A stretch of DNA of 5,106 nucleotides. Origin: Pseudomonadota bacterium. GTDB lineage: Bacteria; Desulfobacterota; Syntrophia; Syntrophales; UBA5619. The stretch is taken from assembly GCA_018827585.1 (NCBI GenBank), contig JAHJXP010000150.1, positions 1 to 5,106 of the forward strand, in the 5' to 3' direction. Below, piece by piece: positions 5,038 to 5,106 of the stretch (its first letter is position 1; every line of letters begins with the position of its first letter). The notes beneath the pieces were generated by a model, which made no database searches, was not told where the DNA came from, and saw only the letters and a program-made list of their open reading frames with translations. A program made the translations under genes and the position numbers.

Positions 5038-5106
5038 ATGCCGGTAATAACAATTCGAGGCCAATATGGCAGTTGGTCAGCCGAAATAGGGGAACTGATC
5101 GCACAC
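5038..5106 (+). CDS. Cytidylate-kinase-like protein, N-terminus only (3' cut by window edge)
   Basis: Twenty-three codons are visible, beginning MPVITIRGQYGSWSAEIGEL and then IAH. This matches the start I know for cytidylate-kinase-like (Cytidylate_kin2) proteins, where MPVITIRGQ leads into a P-loop-like GSGAPEIG. Here the loop reads YGSWSAEIG, so the Gly-Ser-Gly core is altered to Gly-Ser-Trp. The family is related to CMP/dCMP kinase, but its members are of uncertain activity and often occur in deltaproteobacteria. The start is firm: AAAGGAGG at 5022-5029 lies eight bases before ATG 5038. A promoter candidate lies at 4968-4996. The rest of the gene is outside the window, so catalytic residues cannot be judged. 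Confidence 0.75.
   Translation, partial: MPVITIRGQYGSWSAEIGELIAH

Overview
This window looks like ordinary bacterial chromosome. Gene content suggests a Gram-negative, possibly a deltaproteobacterial-type (Desulfobacterota-like) or related anaerobe. The suggestion rests on the pairing of a holin-like small membrane protein, a DUF6868-type small membrane protein and a cytidylate-kinase-like gene, which I recall from such genomes. That assignment is from memory and cannot be confirmed here. No tRNA, rRNA, CRISPR array, transposase or clear phage structural gene is visible.

Layout. (1) 2-829, plus strand: the C-terminal two thirds of an amidase-signature enzyme cut by the window edge, very GC-rich, followed by a strong 17-bp hairpin (845-895). 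(2) 830-1144: gene-free leader with two 11-bp direct repeats 21 bp apart. (3) 1145-1804: a C39-like papain-fold cysteine peptidase predicted to be a lipoprotein, followed by a possible 51-codon small membrane protein (1811-1966). (4) 1967-2160: a minus-oriented terminator-like hairpin, then a plausible promoter. (5) 2161-3078: a ten-helix DMT/EamA transporter. (6) 3123-3752, minus strand: a TesA-like SGNH/GDSL lipoprotein esterase, convergent with the transporter, with overlapping hairpins between them. (7) 3753-4258: a long, more AT-rich gap that holds a possible extended -10 promoter and a short reading frame broken by one TAG (4038-4220). (8) 4259-4519, 4629-4871 and 5038 onward: two small two-helix membrane proteins and the start of a cytidylate-kinase-like protein, each with a strong Shine-Dalgarno sequence.

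The genes do not form one obvious pathway. The middle of the window is a run of single, independently transcribed envelope functions: lipoprotein peptidase, metabolite exporter and lipoprotein esterase. The right end is a same-strand series of small membrane proteins that may be co-transcribed, with probable internal promoters. I see no convincing new defence or mobile system. The items most worth checking are the small ORF behind the C39-like peptidase, the TAG-interrupted frame before the holin-like gene, and the non-phage setting of the holin-like gene.
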